DNA from: Spirochaetota bacterium
GTDB lineage: Bacteria; Spirochaetota; UBA4802; JAGODF01
DNA length: 33,676 nt
Assembly (NCBI GenBank): GCA_017998375.1
Contig: JAGODF010000004.1
Span: 1 to 33,676, forward strand
Reading direction: 5' to 3'
Below are positions 8,133 through 16,349 of the stretch, one piece after another. Position numbers and translations under genes: made by a program. A model generated the notes under the pieces. It was given only the letters and a program-made list of their open reading frames with translations. It had not been told where the DNA came from and did no database searches. The stretch's first letter is position 1, and the number at the start of each line of letters is the position of its first letter.

Positions 8133-8879
8133 TCACCTTTCAGCATACGAAACTTTCCGTATATTTTTCGGCACCTTCAACCTGAACACGCTCTCATGGA
8201 TCTTCCCATTGAGCATGATACCCTCGTATTCGGATATGCTCCTGGTAACGCCATTTTTTGTCTTTGCGAACACATCGACGCGGTGCGGAAATAAAACGCC
8301 ATGCACGCGTGCATAGTTGCCATACACTTCATGCATCACCTCGTTCCCGTCTCGGTCTATAATTTTTTTTTCCAGTATGATATTGTCGCGCGCTCCGGCG
8401 AAGATTTCGATCTTCATGCCGTTTTTTTTATCCAGGATGATGAATTCGTGTACCGGTGAAAAAAAACCTCGGAAGTGAATCCCCAGGTATTTCAGTTCCA
8501 TATCCCGGTGAATCTTTTTCAATACGTTTCCCGCGCCGGCCATCCCGTCCCTGCCGGTCGAGGGATTGGCGGAGGGAATAATATACAGAGTGTTGTATTC
8601 CGGGATATGCCAGAAAAGACCGTTTTCCGTGTTGAGAACCGTCTGGATCGATGGTTTATAATAATCAATGCGAAAACGTCCTCCGGAAACAGCCCTGAAT
8701 CTTCCTTCGTAGCGGGTGGAAGAACCTTCCTCGAAGATGAGTTGAGTCAGCGAGCAATCAATGGACCTTATTTTATCCTGTTCATCAAGTAGTGCGTCAA
8801 TCAACTTGTCGCTGCTTTCCGCACTACTTGACACTACCAGCGTAATAAAGGCAGACATGAATAATAAAATGATTCTCAT
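8133..8879 (-). CDS. LolA-like periplasmic lipoprotein carrier
   Basis: A 248-residue protein with a signal peptide (residues 1-20) and a LolA/LolB-type fold. The pattern 'LLDEQDKIRSIDCSLTQLIFEEG...YEGRFRAVSGGRFRIDYYKP' matches LolA 'l.k...v.sl.a.F.Q.....G.f.i.rPg.fR..y..P'. LolA proteins shuttle lipoproteins or related lipids across the periplasm. I chose ATG 8879 because it begins the hydrophobic leader directly; no ribosome site precedes it, and the predicted promoter sits so close that the message may be leaderless. First gene of a run into the Omp85-like and RseC-like genes. Confidence 0.75.
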   Translation of the reverse strand: MRIILLFMSAFITLVVSSSAESSDKLIDALLDEQDKIRSIDCSLTQLIFEEGSSTRYEGRFRAVSGGRFRIDYYKPSIQTVLNTENGLFWHIPEYNTLYIIPSANPSTGRDGMAGAGNVLKKIHRDMELKYLGIHFRGFFSPVHEFIILDKKNGMKIEIFAGARDNIILEKKIIDRDGNEVMHEVYGNYARVHGVLFPHRVDVFAKTKNGVTRSISEYEGIMLNGKIHESVFRLKVPKNIRKVSYAER

Positions 8880-8889
8880 GGAATAGATG

Positions 8890-8919
8890 ATAATAACCAC
8901 AGAAAATAATTCAACGCAA
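8890..8919 (-). promoter_or_regulatory. Promoter of the LolA-Omp85-RseC cassette
   Basis: -35 TTGCGT (complement of 8914-8919), 18-base spacer, -10 TATTAT (complement of 8890-8895). Transcription would start near 8883, only about 4 bases before the ATG at 8879. Confidence 0.4.
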
Positions 8920-8934
8920 AATCGTTACTAAAAG

Positions 8935-8962
8935 AAAAAAGCCGCCCGGAGGCGGCTTTTTT
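8935..8962. terminator. Bidirectional rho-independent terminator
   Basis: A perfect 6-bp GC stem, GCCGCC (8941-8946) and GGCGGC (8951-8956), with a CGGA loop, is flanked by six A and six T. It terminates the fad operon on the minus strand, just past the thiolase stop at 8983, and can work in both directions. Confidence 0.9.
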
Positions 8963-8982
8963 CATGAATATCGTCAGCAATA

Positions 8983-10185
8983 TTATTCGCAAAGCTCGAA
9001 GAGACACGCAGCACCCATGCCGCCGCCGATGCACATCGACTCGACACCGTACTTCGCTCCCTTCTTCCTCATCATCGTCATAAGCTGCGAAGCCAGCTTC
9101 GCGCCGGTGCATCCAAGAGGATGTCCCAGGGCTATGGCGCCGCCGTTTACGTTGATGATCCTCGAATCGCTGTCGGATGCCCAGTACTTCTTGTCGGCTA
9201 TGCCGATCTGCTGCGCGCTGTAGATTGCCTGCGAGGCGAAGGCCTCATTCAGCTCGTACAGCCCGATATCGGTGGCCTTGAGGCCGACCATCTTCAGGAG
9301 CTTGGGAACCGCGTACGCGGGGCCCACGCCCATCTCGTCGGCGCGGCATCCGGCAACCGTGTAAGCCTTAACCTTGGCAATCGGCTTCACGCCGTACTTC
9401 TTCACCGCCTCGTCGCTCATTATGAGCACTGCGGCGGAACCGTCCGTGGTCTGCGAGGAGTTACCCGCGGTCACGGAACCGGTTGACGAGAAAGCCGGCT
9501 TCAGCTTCTTGAGTCCATCGATGGTGGTCTCCTTGCGGACGCCGTCATCGAAATCCTGCATCTTGATGACCTTCTCGTACTTGCCATCCTTCATCTTGTA
9601 GGAGACGGCAGGAGTGGGAACGATCTCTTCGAAGAGCTTCTTGTCCTGCGCGTTGGCCGCCTTCATGTTTGAATGATAGGCAAACTCGTCCTGCATTTCG
9701 CGAGTTATGTTGTACCTCTTGGCCACGTTCTCGGCCGTGACACCCATCGACATGTAGACATCCGGGTTTTCCATCGCCCACTCGGGGTGAGGCCTCGGCA
9801 TGTTGCCGCCCATGGGGACGATAGACATCGACTCGAGACCCGCTCCGATGGCGACATCGCACCACCCGGCCATGATCCTCATGGCCTGAAGCGCGATTGC
9901 TTCGAGGCCGGAGGCGCAGAACCTGTTGACGGTGGCACCGCACACACTGTCGGGAAATTTTGCGATTTGGGGAGCAATGCGCCCGATGTTGAGGCCCTGT
10001 TCAGCCTCGGGGAACGCGCAACCCACCATGACGTCCTCGACGATTCCCTTTTCAACTTTCGCCCTTTCGATAACCGCATTAAGAACGGTCACAATAAGAT
10101 CCTCGGGCCGGGTGTTCGCCAAGGCGCCCTTGTTCCTTCTGCAACCGGGAGTTCTTGCTGCGCTCACTATATACGCTTCTCTCAT
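8983..10185 (-). CDS. fadA: Acetyl-CoA acyltransferase (thiolase)
   Basis: A 400-residue thiolase that cleaves 3-ketoacyl-CoA with CoA in the last step of beta-oxidation. The three active-site elements are present: nucleophile C90 (VNRFCASGLEA), H355 (GGAIALGHPLGCTGA) and C385 (CIGGGMGAA). I chose the ATG at 10185 because GGAGG lies 5 bases upstream. A TTG four codons earlier overlaps that site and is less likely. It follows the FadN-type gene by 32 bases, as in the fadNA arrangement of Bacillus, and a strong terminator follows. Biosynthetic thiolase is possible, but the partner gene argues for degradation. Confidence 0.95.
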   Translation of the reverse strand: MREAYIVSAARTPGCRRNKGALANTRPEDLIVTVLNAVIERAKVEKGIVEDVMVGCAFPEAEQGLNIGRIAPQIAKFPDSVCGATVNRFCASGLEAIALQAMRIMAGWCDVAIGAGLESMSIVPMGGNMPRPHPEWAMENPDVYMSMGVTAENVAKRYNITREMQDEFAYHSNMKAANAQDKKLFEEIVPTPAVSYKMKDGKYEKVIKMQDFDDGVRKETTIDGLKKLKPAFSSTGSVTAGNSSQTTDGSAAVLIMSDEAVKKYGVKPIAKVKAYTVAGCRADEMGVGPAYAVPKLLKMVGLKATDIGLYELNEAFASQAIYSAQQIGIADKKYWASDSDSRIINVNGGAIALGHPLGCTGAKLASQLMTMMRKKGAKYGVESMCIGGGMGAACLFELCE

Positions 10186-10217
10186 ATTTTCCTCCAAGTA
10201 TAAATTAACCGGTCACG

Positions 10218-12644
10218 TTAAATCATGAGCGGCTTGCCGGTGTTGAGAATGTGCTCGGCCATCTTCTGGGTGTTCTCGGTCTTCCACAGATCGACGAAAG
10301 CTTCCCTTTCCAGGGTCATCAGGTATTCTTCGTCAACCAGCGTGCCGCCCTGCACCAGTCCGCCCGACATACAGAAGGCGATCTTCTTCGCGATCGTTTC
10401 CATATGCGGTGTGATGTAGCCGCCGTTCTTCATGTTCAGCATTTCGGCGTAGATCATACCGAGAGCTTCGCGGCCCATGACGGGGATCTTCTTCTTTCTC
10501 GGGGGAACATACCCTTCGTCGAGCATGCGGAGAACTTCCTTCTTCGCCTCGCCGATGATGTAGTCCTTGTTGTAGACGATCCTGTCCTTGGGTCCGAGGA
10601 AGCCGTTGGCGCGGGCTTCGGCTGCCGACATGGACACCTTCGCCTGGGCGACGTTCATGAAAGCCGGCACGAAGTATCCGCCGAGGTCGGTGACCTTAGC
10701 GGGACCGGGAACTGAATCCATGAACTTTCTCCAGAGGTTGATCATACCGCAACCGCCGGGAACCAGACCTGCGCCTATTTCCACGAGACCCATGTAGAGT
10801 TCGCAGTGGGCGACGATCCTGTCAGCCGCGAGGCAGACTTCGCATCCACCGCCCAGCGTCATGCCGAAGGGGGCAGCGACGACGGGGAAGGGGGAGTACC
10901 GCGTTCCCATGATGCCAGCGTGCACGGTCTTGATGAAGCTGTCGATCTCGTTGAACTTACCGGCCTTGGCAAGACCAAGCATGAAATTCAGGTCTCCGCC
11001 GGCCGAGAAGGCGCCGGGGATGCCGGGAGCCTGGTTGCCAATGACCATTCCCAGGCCGTTGTCTTTTACGTACTCACCTGCTATCGACATGAAATCGACC
11101 ATGTCCTTGTTCACGGCATTCATCTTCGAGTGGAACTCGAGGTTGAAAATACCATCGCCAATGTCGATCAGGGAGCAGGAAGCGTTCTCTTTCACGACGT
11201 TCTTCTTGTCAGCCTTGAAGACGTCCAGGAAGAGGCAGTTTTCGCTGAATATGACCGGCTTGTACTCCTGCTTCACCAGGTCATAGAAGTACTTCTTGCC
11301 CTTTTCGATCTTGTAGAAAGTCTTGTTGCCCTTGGAAAGCATCGTCTTGATGCTGGCGGGAACTTTCATGCCGTCGGCTTCCATCTTCTTGACGGACTCC
11401 TCGAGACCGATGTTGTCCCACATTTCGAAGGGGCCGGCTTCCCACGCGTATCCCCACCTCATGGCGTTGTCGATGCCCACGATCGTGTCGGATATTTCGG
11501 GAACCCTGTTGGCAGTGTAAATAGCCGCCTTGGCGATGAGGTTCCATGCAAACTTGGAGCCTTTGTCGCTTCCATAAAGGATCGCCTTCTGCTTGTCGGC
11601 AAGGGTCTTCGCTTCCTTCGCCTTCTTGGCGCACTCGGGAACGACTGCCTTCTTGTCGAACACTTCGTGCTCGCCGGTCTTGATGTTGATGACCTTCTTG
11701 ATCTTCTTCCAGGTGGCCATGTCGACTTCCGACTTGTAGAAACCGCCCTGGTCCTTTGTCTTGTTGCCGAACTGCTTCTTGGCGATCATGTCCTTGACGA
11801 ACTGGGGAATCTTATAGACTTCGCGCGCTTCGTCGTTGGCGAGCAGTTCGTAGGAGTTTTCCGAAAGGTGACCGATGGTATCAAGACCCACGAGGTCGGC
11901 CAGTGCGAACACCGCGGTCTTGGGAAGACCGAAGGTGGGACCGAACATGGCGTCGACTTCGGGAATGGTGACATCCATTTTACCGAGAAGCTGGAAAGCC
12001 TCTGCGATAAAATAAACACCGATGCGGTTTCCAATGAAGTTTGGAGTATCCTTTGCCCAAACCATCCCTTTACCAAGAACTTTTTCTCCCCACTTTTCAG
12101 CAAACTCACATACTTCTTTGCTTGTATCGGGTCCGGACACGAGCTCAAGGAGCTTCATGTAGCGGACGGGATTGAAGAAGTGCATGATAAGGAAGTGTTC
12201 CTTGAAGGCCTTTCCTCTGCCTTCAGCCATCTTCGCCAGGGGCAGACCGGAGGTGTTGGAGGCAACGATACAGGTCGGCTTCATGACCTTCTCAAGTTTA
12301 GCGAAAAGGTCCTGTTTGATCTTGAGGTTCTCGACTACGACTTCGAAAATGATGTCAACATCTTTCAGTTTGTTAATATCGTCTTCGAGGTTTCCGATCG
12401 TGATCATGTCCGGGTCAACTTTCTTGTCCATGAAAAGACCGGGTTTCGCTTTTTTCGCGCCTTCGAGACCGGCCTTGACGATCCTGTTCCGAGCGTCCGG
12501 ATTGGATTTTTCTTCCGGTTTCAAGTCGAAGGGTACGATGTCCAGCAGCAGTGTGGGAATGCCGGCACTGGCACAAAGAGCAGCGATCCCTCCACCCATT
12601 ATACCGGAACCGATTACAGCTGCTTTTTCGATCCGTCTAACCAT
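10218..12644 (-). CDS. fadN: 3-hydroxyacyl-CoA dehydrogenase / enoyl-CoA hydratase fusion (FadN-type)
   Basis: An 808-residue bifunctional beta-oxidation enzyme with the dehydrogenase at the N terminus and the hydratase at the C terminus, the reverse of FadB order. Residues ~1-190 hold the NAD Rossmann fold (GSGIMGGGIAALCASAG near 12-28) and the SNTSGLP and HFFNPV catalytic segments. The dehydrogenase C-terminal domain runs to ~470. The crotonase domain (~485-700) keeps the oxyanion segment AGGDLNFM and both glutamate positions (GGGCEV and VEIGAG). AGGAGG sits 5 bases before the ATG. First gene of the fad operon. All catalytic motifs look intact. Confidence 0.95.
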   Translation of the reverse strand: MVRRIEKAAVIGSGIMGGGIAALCASAGIPTLLLDIVPFDLKPEEKSNPDARNRIVKAGLEGAKKAKPGLFMDKKVDPDMITIGNLEDDINKLKDVDIIFEVVVENLKIKQDLFAKLEKVMKPTCIVASNTSGLPLAKMAEGRGKAFKEHFLIMHFFNPVRYMKLLELVSGPDTSKEVCEFAEKWGEKVLGKGMVWAKDTPNFIGNRIGVYFIAEAFQLLGKMDVTIPEVDAMFGPTFGLPKTAVFALADLVGLDTIGHLSENSYELLANDEAREVYKIPQFVKDMIAKKQFGNKTKDQGGFYKSEVDMATWKKIKKVINIKTGEHEVFDKKAVVPECAKKAKEAKTLADKQKAILYGSDKGSKFAWNLIAKAAIYTANRVPEISDTIVGIDNAMRWGYAWEAGPFEMWDNIGLEESVKKMEADGMKVPASIKTMLSKGNKTFYKIEKGKKYFYDLVKQEYKPVIFSENCLFLDVFKADKKNVVKENASCSLIDIGDGIFNLEFHSKMNAVNKDMVDFMSIAGEYVKDNGLGMVIGNQAPGIPGAFSAGGDLNFMLGLAKAGKFNEIDSFIKTVHAGIMGTRYSPFPVVAAPFGMTLGGGCEVCLAADRIVAHCELYMGLVEIGAGLVPGGCGMINLWRKFMDSVPGPAKVTDLGGYFVPAFMNVAQAKVSMSAAEARANGFLGPKDRIVYNKDYIIGEAKKEVLRMLDEGYVPPRKKKIPVMGREALGMIYAEMLNMKNGGYITPHMETIAKKIAFCMSGGLVQGGTLVDEEYLMTLEREAFVDLWKTENTQKMAEHILNTGKPLMI

Positions 12645-12660
12645 AAATACCTCCTGAGAT

Positions 12661-12906
12661 AGTGTGATAGATATCGCCCATCGCTATGCATCCTTTCATA
12701 TAAGACCCATAACGGACCAATCTTGAAGAAGGAATACCAATTGTCAATATTTATAACCGCATAAAACGGCCGTGATTGATAAAAAAATTAAAAAATGCAC
12801 AGGCAAATTGAATCTAGCCATGCGTCTAAATTTGTAGTGACAAATCCCGGATATGATGTTGTCCGGTTGATATTATGTCACAATAAATCATCATGGTAAA
12901 ATTTTG
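12661..12906. other. Gene-free divergent region between fadN and tRNA-Cys
   Basis: No convincing gene is present. On the minus strand, a TTGACA (complement of 12742-12747) with a poor -10 (AAGATT, complement of 12719-12724) at 17-base spacing is a possible fadN promoter. AT-rich tracts and loose TGACA/TGTCA half-sites around 12838-12880 could bind a regulator, but no clear palindrome stands out. Confidence 0.35.
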
Positions 12907-12937
12907 TTGACATGAAACGAAGACATATTTCTATGAT
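12907..12937 (+). promoter_or_regulatory. Promoter of tRNA-Cys
   Basis: -35 TTGACA at 12907-12912 and -10 TATGAT at 12932-12937, with a rather long 19-base spacer, 30 bases ahead of the tRNA. It may also serve the downstream tRNA-Leu. Confidence 0.55.
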
Positions 12938-12967
12938 AAGGAGCCTACATGGTTGGACTGCACATTC

Positions 12968-13040
12968 GGCGCCGTACCCAAGTGGCTAAGGGAGAGGTCT
13001 GCAAAACCTTTATGCAGCGGTTCGAATCCGCTCGGCGCCT
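12968..13040 (+). tRNA. tRNA-Cys (anticodon GCA)
   Basis: The acceptor stem GGCGCCG (12968-12974) pairs perfectly with CGGCGCC (13033-13039). The discriminator is T13040, as required for cysteine tRNA identity. The anticodon loop CTGCAAA gives GCA. The T arm is AGCGG-TTCGAAT-CCGCT. CCA is not encoded. Confidence 0.95.
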
Positions 13041-13043
13041 ATT

Positions 13044-13168
13044 AAAGTCGAAAGTTAAAAGTTACAAGTCGAAAGCGAGCAGTCCCGAACGGACTTACAG
13101 TACTGGAACGTCCGGGTATCGTGGGCATGTGCTTGCCGTTCCCTTTTACCTTTTAATTTTCGACTTTT
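13044..13168. repeat. Inverted-repeat element between two tRNA genes
   Basis: The left end (13044-13061) and right end (13149-13168) are nearly perfect inverted copies of AAAGTCGAAA[G/A]TTAAAAG, with weaker pairing continuing a few bases inward. A 10-base direct repeat AAGTCGAAAG (13045-13054 and 13066-13075) lies at the left end, and a central CGGAC...GTCCG hairpin (13090-13114) lies between the arms. The 125-bp size and ends look like a miniature inverted-repeat element or a tRNA processing spacer. Confidence 0.6.
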
Positions 13169-13177
13169 GGCTTTCTC

Positions 13178-13262
13178 GCCCAAGTGGTGGAATTGGTAGA
13201 CACAAGGGACTTAAAATCCCTTGGGCTTAAGGTCCGTGCCGGTTCAAGTCCGGCCTTGGGCA
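13178..13262 (+). tRNA. tRNA-Leu (anticodon TAA)
   Basis: A type II tRNA with a long variable arm. The acceptor stem GCCCAAG (13178-13184) pairs with CTTGGGC (13255-13261), and the discriminator is A13262. The D loop contains TTGGTAGAC. The anticodon stem AGGGA/TCCCT region encloses TTAAAA, giving TAA. The T arm is GCCGG-TTCAAGT-CCGGC. CCA is not encoded. Confidence 0.95.
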
Positions 13263-13295
13263 AATGGGAGCGGGAAATCCATTTCCGGCGGGTAG

Positions 13296-13988
13296 CTATT
13301 CAAGCGCATCAAACGTCGCGTCGCCGCTTGCGTCTTTCTTTAGCTGTTCTTTTTTTGTTTCTCCGGACTTATCGGTTATATCGTCAAAGTCAACCGCGCC
13401 TTCCTCGTCGCCTCCATCCTTGCTTTCCTCGTCTGAAATATCATCCTTCGCGGCACCGTGTAACAACCTAAAACTGGAATGCGCGATATTGAAGGCCTCC
13501 TCGTTGTGGTAAAACGTTCTCACCGGGGCCTTGCAATCTACGATGTATACCGTATCGCCGTTCCGGGTTATCATAGTACGCTGCAGCAGCTTCCTGTTTC
13601 GTGAGCGGTATTCGAACACGAGGAGCTTGCCGGTAATGTTCTTTCGAACCGTTATTTTTTCAGTTTCCAGTATCCTGTTAAGGTTGGGGTCTATGGCGCG
13701 GAGGTTCCATTTCCTCTTTCTAATCGTCTTGTCGATGTCGGGCTCTTCCGAAACGAAGGCCCTCACCTTGATTTCATTGTGGCCGGAAAAAGAGATGAAG
13801 ATATGCCTCTTTTCGAGCGTAATCTCGTCGGTCTTCCATCGTGAGGGGACGGTTATCTCGTAATTATAGGTCTTGTTGGAGTATCTTGTATAGTGGGGAT
13901 CGGCGATACCGTAGTGTGAAGATGCGACTGGAAGTAGGAGCAGTGAGGAGCAGATCAGAGACCGAATCACGTTGATGTTCAATTGCAT
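13296..13988 (-). CDS. Secreted protein, possibly PsbP/DcrB-like, with acidic tail
   Basis: A 230-residue protein with a signal peptide (1-24, hydrophobic SLICSSLLLLPVAS). Residues ~35-175 resemble the PsbP/DcrB type fold: opening YSNKTYNYEITVPSRWKTDE, then beta strands and a final 'EEAFNIAHSSFRLL'. The last ~50 residues are very acidic and low in complexity (DDISDEESKDGGDEEGAVDFDD), likely disordered. It starts 17 bases after the LOG-family gene, so it is the third gene of that operon. Function unknown; the fold call is by general pattern only. Confidence 0.65.
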   Translation of the reverse strand: MQLNINVIRSLICSSLLLLPVASSHYGIADPHYTRYSNKTYNYEITVPSRWKTDEITLEKRHIFISFSGHNEIKVRAFVSEEPDIDKTIRKRKWNLRAIDPNLNRILETEKITVRKNITGKLLVFEYRSRNRKLLQRTMITRNGDTVYIVDCKAPVRTFYHNEEAFNIAHSSFRLLHGAAKDDISDEESKDGGDEEGAVDFDDITDKSGETKKEQLKKDASGDATFDALE

Positions 13989-14005
13989 GGCGTGCCCCGG
14001 GATTA

Positions 14006-14764
14006 TTAATCATCATCGATCATATCGTTGATATCATCGATCAGCTTTTCAAGTCTTTTTTTCAAATAGGTAAATCCCTCTTCGGGTGTGGAGAAATACC
14101 GGAAAAGTTTCAGGTCTTCCGGCGAAATAAACCCGTAATCGACAAGCATGTCGAAATTGATGAATTTTTCCCAGAACTCCCTGTCGTACAGCAGTATGGG
14201 GATGTTAGATTTCTCGAGTTTTTTCGTCTGTTTCAGCGTGAGGACCTCGAACAGTTCGTCCATGGTCCCCATACCCCCGGGAAACACGATGAGCGCCTTC
14301 GCGTGGTAGAGGAACCAGAGCTTCCTCATGAAGAAGTAATGGAACTCGAAGTTGAGCGCGGGGGTGATGTAGTTGTTCGGGAACTGCTCGAAGGGAAGCG
14401 ATATATTGTAGCCGATCGTCTGGGCGCCGGCCCTGTTGGCCCCGCGGTTCGCCGCCTCCATGATCCCCGGTCCGCCCCCGGTGCAGATGTGGAACCTGTG
14501 GTCTTTCTGACTGATCCCGTTGGACCATTCCGCGAGCCTGAATGCCAGTTCCTCGGCCGCGAGGTAATATCTTCCTGTATTGTGCCTGTCGTGTGATGCA
14601 GGTTCAGTCCTCGCGGAACCGAAAAAAACGACGGTGTTGGTAACCTCGTGATCCTGGAGCCGCTTTTCCGGTTCCAGATATTCGCAGAGTATGCGCACCG
14701 TTCTCGCATCGCGGGAATTAAGGAACTCCCGGTTGTTGTACGCCTTCGGGGCCTTGCTGATCAT
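14006..14764 (-). CDS. LOG-family protein (TIGR00730)
   Basis: A 252-residue Rossmann-like protein with both LOG signatures: GGGPGIMEAANRGA (96-109) and PGGMGTMDE (162-170). E170 is in the catalytic position. LOG proteins release the base from nucleoside 5'-monophosphates (cytokinin-type phosphoribohydrolases); many bacterial members may instead handle damaged or signalling nucleotides. The start overlaps the stop of the anti-sigma-like gene by 4 bases (ATGA), indicating translational coupling. It belongs to the larger subgroup with an N-terminal extension (~40 residues). Confidence 0.9.
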   Translation of the reverse strand: MISKAPKAYNNREFLNSRDARTVRILCEYLEPEKRLQDHEVTNTVVFFGSARTEPASHDRHNTGRYYLAAEELAFRLAEWSNGISQKDHRFHICTGGGPGIMEAANRGANRAGAQTIGYNISLPFEQFPNNYITPALNFEFHYFFMRKLWFLYHAKALIVFPGGMGTMDELFEVLTLKQTKKLEKSNIPILLYDREFWEKFINFDMLVDYGFISPEDLKLFRYFSTPEEGFTYLKKRLEKLIDDINDMIDDD

Positions 14765-15354
14765 TGAGAATACCGTCGCCTGCGTTTTAGATTCAGTATT
14801 GTTCCGTCTGTAAATTCGGATACGCTGTCGGATATGATTTTTTTCTTGTCTATGAGGTCGATGGTGATGTTATCCATAAAGGCGAGAATGATTTTCAACC
14901 CGGCACCGATGCCCTTGAGCGCGATTTCCTTTCCATTCACCCGGACGGTGAGCTTTTTCTTTTCCGACTCGGTGGCGTAATGTATTATCTGGTTGTGATA
15001 GTCGCGGGAATTGCTGTCGGGGATTATTCCCACCAGGGAATCTATATCCAGGCCACGGCCGTGGTCGATGATCGTCGCGTCGAAATTACTGTCGGTAATA
15101 TTGTACCGGATGGTTATCTCACGCCTCTCGCCGTGGCCCGCCAAGGCGCTGTCATTATCCTTTTTCCGAATGGTTTCCTGGACGGCGTTGGTTATGGCCT
15201 CATCCATGGAAAGGACTATCTCGTCTATTTCCTCCCGTGGGTACTCCATATTTTCCAGGTTCTTCATGAGCGAATTGATAACCGTGGGGACTATGGAGGT
15301 GTCGGCTGAATAACTGTCGAGGAAGTTAATCTCTTTTTTCACTTTATCGACCAT
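14761..15354 (-). CDS. RsbW-like ATP-binding protein (HATPase_c_2)
   Basis: A 197-residue GHKL-type domain protein. The N-box-like segment is VLSMDEAITNAVQETI (~48-63), followed by DHGRGLD (~98-104) and GAGLKIILAFMD (~148-159), matching anti-sigma-factor serine kinases of the RsbW/SpoIIAB group. Such proteins bind a sigma factor or phosphorylate an antagonist. I chose the ATG at 15354 because homology starts nearby; it lacks a good ribosome site, and the open frame runs 35 codons upstream, past the predicted promoter. No sigma factor or antagonist is encoded next to it. It is coupled to the LOG gene by a 4-base overlap. Confidence 0.75.
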   Translation of the reverse strand: MVDKVKKEINFLDSYSADTSIVPTVINSLMKNLENMEYPREEIDEIVLSMDEAITNAVQETIRKKDNDSALAGHGERREITIRYNITDSNFDATIIDHGRGLDIDSLVGIIPDSNSRDYHNQIIHYATESEKKKLTVRVNGKEIALKGIGAGLKIILAFMDNITIDLIDKKKIISDSVSEFTDGTILNLKRRRRYSQ

Positions 15355-15430
15355 CAGGAAATCCGTGATCCGCCCTCTCGTTAAACCAAGGCTTCCTCTC
15401 CAGCGCGTTAATCGTCCGCGTGCGATGATA

Positions 15431-15459
15431 AGTATAGTACTCCGCGCGGAATAAGTCAA
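15431..15459 (-). promoter_or_regulatory. Promoter of the anti-sigma-like/LOG operon
   Basis: -35 TTGACT (complement of 15454-15459), 17-base spacer, -10 TATACT (complement of 15431-15436). This is a strong sigma70-type match and puts the transcript start near 15424, about 70 bases before the chosen start codon. Confidence 0.65.
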
Positions 15460-15484
15460 TAAAATTTACCGTGCACCTGTTGTA

Positions 15485-16339
15485 TTACGGAGTTTTGGCG
15501 CACCTGAAGCCGAAATGGTGATACGGCTTGTTGGAAGGGTAGTGCGGCCTTCTGTTGTGTCCCAGCGCGTACACGCCATCCCACCACCAGGAACCGCCCC
15601 GCACGACCTTTTCAGTATGCCTGGGACATTTCTCATTGCCCTTGCATGGACCCTTGGGGTCTTTCCCGGAACAATCCGTGCCGCATGCGGCGTAACTGGG
15701 GCTGTACCAGTCGTTCACCCATTCCCATGAATTGCCCGCCATGTCGTTGAGGCCGTACCGGTACGCAGGCCTTGAACCGACATCCCAGGTAAGCCCCGTG
15801 CCGCACCCCTTCTTGCCTTTTATCTGTATGATGGCCTTTGTGCAATCCGGCGCCGCGTTGCCCCAGGGGTAGAGCTCGCCATTGTCGCCGCGCGCTGCTT
15901 TTTCCCATTCGGCCTCTGTCGGCAGGCGCCTTCCTTTCCAACGGCAGTAATCGCGCGCGTGGTACCAGTTCACGCCGAGCATCGGCTGGTTGGGGCGATC
16001 GTAGTTCCTGTAATTCGGTTTGGCCGGGCCGCACCCATTCGCCTTCACGCATTCCTGATACTGGGAGAAGGTCACCTCGTTGGTATCCATGAAAAATGTG
16101 CTCAGTTCGACGGTTTCCTCCGGAGACTCGTCTTTCACCTTGCGGCCGCTGTCCTCATCGACGGTGGTACGGTTGCTGCCGCGGATGAACCTGCCGCCCG
16201 GGATACATTTCATGTCAGCGGGGACCGACAGTTTCCCGCAATCCGCATTATCTTCATTTGCGGTTCCGTTCGAGGTGCCGCAATAACAGAAGGAAACGCT
16301 TATCAGGCACGCGAAAAATAAGCATAATGAATCACGCAT
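15485..16339 (-). CDS. Lipoprotein with FGE-sulfatase (SUMF1-like) domain
   Basis: A 284-residue exported protein. The leader ends in VSFCYCG, a plausible lipobox. Residues ~35-284 are a formylglycine-generating-enzyme type domain: MKCIPGGRFIRGS, MDTNEVTFSQYQECV, VNWYHARDYCRWKGRRLPTEAEWEKAARG, LYPWGN, and the ending VVRGGSWWW...FGFRCAK. The paired catalytic cysteines of true FGE are not visible in the region before GFRC, so it is probably a non-catalytic or different-activity member. The other cysteines are numerous (about a dozen), suggesting disulfides outside the cytoplasm. It follows the other lipoprotein gene by 10 bases. I chose ATG 16339, which avoids overlap with the upstream gene. 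Confidence 0.85.
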   Translation of the reverse strand: MRDSLCLFFACLISVSFCYCGTSNGTANEDNADCGKLSVPADMKCIPGGRFIRGSNRTTVDEDSGRKVKDESPEETVELSTFFMDTNEVTFSQYQECVKANGCGPAKPNYRNYDRPNQPMLGVNWYHARDYCRWKGRRLPTEAEWEKAARGDNGELYPWGNAAPDCTKAIIQIKGKKGCGTGLTWDVGSRPAYRYGLNDMAGNSWEWVNDWYSPSYAACGTDCSGKDPKGPCKGNEKCPRHTEKVVRGGSWWWDGVYALGHNRRPHYPSNKPYHHFGFRCAKTP

Positions 16340-16349
16340 AATAACCCGC

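Noticed and set aside
10806-12662. A 618-codon plus-strand open frame opposite fadN
   Set aside because: It is the reverse-strand shadow of a GC-biased, clearly functional FadN gene; it has no family features and is rich in His/Val/Asp typical of antisense frames.
12838-12880. TGACA...TGTCA half-sites upstream of fadN as a fatty-acid regulator site
   Set aside because: The spacing is 33 bases with poor internal symmetry, so it does not make a credible dimeric operator.
15431-15439. AGTACTATA shared by the promoter of the anti-sigma operon and the umuDC operator
   Set aside because: Only nine bases, largely the -10 element itself; the full umuDC palindrome is not present, so co-regulation is not supported.
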